Below, piece after piece: positions 7,128 to 8,055 of a DNA stretch of 8,055 bases. The DNA is from Candidatus Sulfotelmatobacter sp. (GTDB lineage Bacteria > Acidobacteriota > Terriglobia > Terriglobales > Acidobacteriaceae): assembly GCA_030037575.1 (NCBI GenBank), contig JASHRB010000168.1:1-8055 (forward strand). Direction: 5' to 3'. Every line of letters starts with the position of its first letter. Position 1 is the first letter of the stretch. A program made the position numbers and the translations under genes. A model generated the notes under the pieces. That model ran no database searches. It saw nothing but the letters and a program-made list of their open reading frames with translations, and was not told the origin of the DNA.

Positions 7128-7604
7128 ATGAAGGGACTGCGGAAACTGGCTCAATCTTTCGTTCAGCGTAAATACCGCGGCCGCAGAAAACAGCGTTACT
7201 CCAGGACTGGTCTTACGTGTTCCGATGTGTTCCAGAGCCTCTCGCAAACGCAACCGATCGAGTTGCTATCGGGCGTTGCTGCTCGATTAAGGATTTGCAG
7301 TATCGCTGACAAGCTTTCGACGCGCCAAATATAGACAATCTGTGTCCAGCCCCGATGTTCGCCTAAGCGATGGTGAAACTCGCGGAGGGAACTCAAGAAC
7401 AACACCCTAGTACTACTACGTTAAGTATCAAAGGAGCGCGCGAGTCCATCGTGGTTTTTCCCTGCCGGTATCCACCTCACCCACATCCCGGCTTTTAGCG
7501 GCTATCGATTGCCAATCCTCTTACTGCATCACACCAAGTTGAAATGCGTATGCTGTGGGACCAATTTTGCTTAGGCGTCGTAAATTAACAAAGTATCTAA
7601 TTCG
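7128..7604. other. Region without a convincing gene between kinase and transposase
   Basis: The 477 bases hold only short frames without ribosome sites or recognisable protein patterns. A NotI-type palindrome (GCGGCCGC, 7177-7184) is present but no T-tract follows it. About 7407 onward probably belongs to the insertion sequence whose transposase ends at 7605; the junction could be near the palindrome-containing CTAGTACTACTACG at 7407-7420. No tRNA, no clear rho-independent terminator for the kinase and no repeat array were seen. Confidence 0.5.
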
Positions 7605-8055
7605 CTAAGTCCCGTCCGACAATCGAGTGCGATGAGGCTTGATGACATAGTTCCATTCACCGTGGAACTTGTCGGGATAGATATTAACCTGGTCCATTTC
7701 TTCGGCTGTAACTTTGCGTCCCGTTGGATACTTGCGTCGATCCAGACGGCACGTTACGGTCAGCCCTTTCGCGGTGGTTGTTTCGGCAATGAGATTCACG
7801 ATGGTTTGGTAATCCTGCAACGGCTCTCCCCGCCAATTGGATGAGATGAAGGAAAACGAGCGATGTTCAATCTTGTTCCATTTGCTGGTGGCGGGCGGAA
7901 AATGACAGACAGAAACTGTTAACCCTGATTGATCGGCAAATTTCTGCAACTCCACTTTCCACAGGCGCAGACGCCAGCCGTTGCTGCCTCCCGCATCGGC
8001 GGTGATCAGCAGTCTTGAGGCGTTGGCGTAGAGTTGTTTCCCTTCCTTGCGCCAC
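7407..8055 (-). mobile_element. Insertion sequence, ISAzo13-like, partial (one end inside window)
   Basis: The transposase at 7605-8055 defines the element. Its C-terminal side faces into the window, so one element end must lie at or left of 7604. The position 7407 is only a candidate: CTAGTACTACTACG there is short, repetitive and partly palindromic (TAGTAC/TACTA). The matching inverted repeat and target duplication would lie beyond the right edge, so neither can be checked here. The element interrupts no recognisable gene; it lies downstream of the kinase. Confidence 0.5.
7605..8055 (-). CDS. ISAzo13-family DDE transposase, C-terminal 149 residues (5' end outside window)
   Basis: The enzyme cuts and joins the ends of its insertion sequence. 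The frame is open from the stop (TAG, 7605-7607) to the right window edge. The GTG at 7955 is not the start, because 33 further in-frame codons (7956-8054) continue the family sequence. Counting from the first full codon (8054), LLITADAGGSNG at 15-26 carries the second catalytic Asp (D20, 7995-7997). CHFPPATSKWNKIEHR at 50-65 carries the catalytic Glu (E63, 7866-7868). The tail FHGEWNYVIKP is typical of the C-terminus of the 'Rhodopirellula transposase' DDE domain family. The first Asp lies outside the window. No frameshift or internal stop is seen, so the visible half is intact. One deviation is Ala where the family usually has Gly in PPGTSKW. Confidence 0.9.
   Translation of the reverse strand, partial: WRKEGKQLYANASRLLITADAGGSNGWRLRLWKVELQKFADQSGLTVSVCHFPPATSKWNKIEHRSFSFISSNWRGEPLQDYQTIVNLIAETTTAKGLTVTCRLDRRKYPTGRKVTAEEMDQVNIYPDKFHGEWNYVIKPHRTRLSDGT

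Noticed and set aside
7128..7334. 68-codon plus-strand frame beginning right after the kinase stop
   Set aside because: No ribosome site, random-looking basic sequence and no similarity that I recognise.
7196..7405. 69-codon minus-strand frame that could be a gene fragment cut by the insertion sequence
   Set aside because: No recognisable family and a weak GTG start; disruption of a gene cannot be supported.
7464..7496. GCCGG / CCGGC hairpin followed by TTTT as a plus-strand terminator
   Set aside because: Only a 5-bp stem with a 19-base loop and four T; too weak, and probably inside the insertion sequence.
1..8055. CRISPR array, tRNA, rRNA or retron-like structure
   Set aside because: No regularly spaced repeats, cloverleaf-like elements or rRNA segments were seen on either strand.

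Overview
The window suggests an Acidobacteriota (Terriglobia-like) chromosome of moderately high GC. The main reason is the large membrane Ser/Thr kinase with a C-terminal TPR region, placed directly behind a TIGR02999-type ECF sigma factor; such pairs are multiplied in this phylum. The assignment rests on recognising families by eye, since no search could be run.

Layout from left to right. Positions 2-217 hold the 3' end of an imidazolonepropionase gene (hutI, histidine degradation). Positions 317-2941 hold a complete, apparently secreted M1-family zinc aminopeptidase with all catalytic motifs. A stretch of about 530 bases (2942-3472) has no confident gene. It carries one 65-codon reading frame on the minus strand with a near-ideal Shine-Dalgarno, plus a plausible promoter for the next operon. 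Positions 3473-4063 encode the ECF sigma factor, and 4053-7127 encode the kinase, which starts at a GTG inside the sigma gene (11-bp overlap). Positions 7128-7604 have no convincing gene and probably contain the outer end of an insertion sequence. The C-terminal half of an ISAzo13-type DDE transposase (minus strand, 7605 to the window edge) closes the window.

How the genes work together. The hutI fragment and the aminopeptidase both fit amino-acid and peptide scavenging, but nothing shows that they are co-regulated. The sigma-kinase pair is the most interesting part. The acidic D-A-E-D segment that normally lets an ECF sigma factor bind core RNA polymerase is replaced by Q-T-T-A. No anti-sigma factor is visible. 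The translationally overlapping partner is a transmembrane kinase with an intact catalytic core. This matches the published idea that some ECF sigma factors are switched on by threonine phosphorylation rather than by release from an anti-sigma factor. For this locus that mechanism is an inference.
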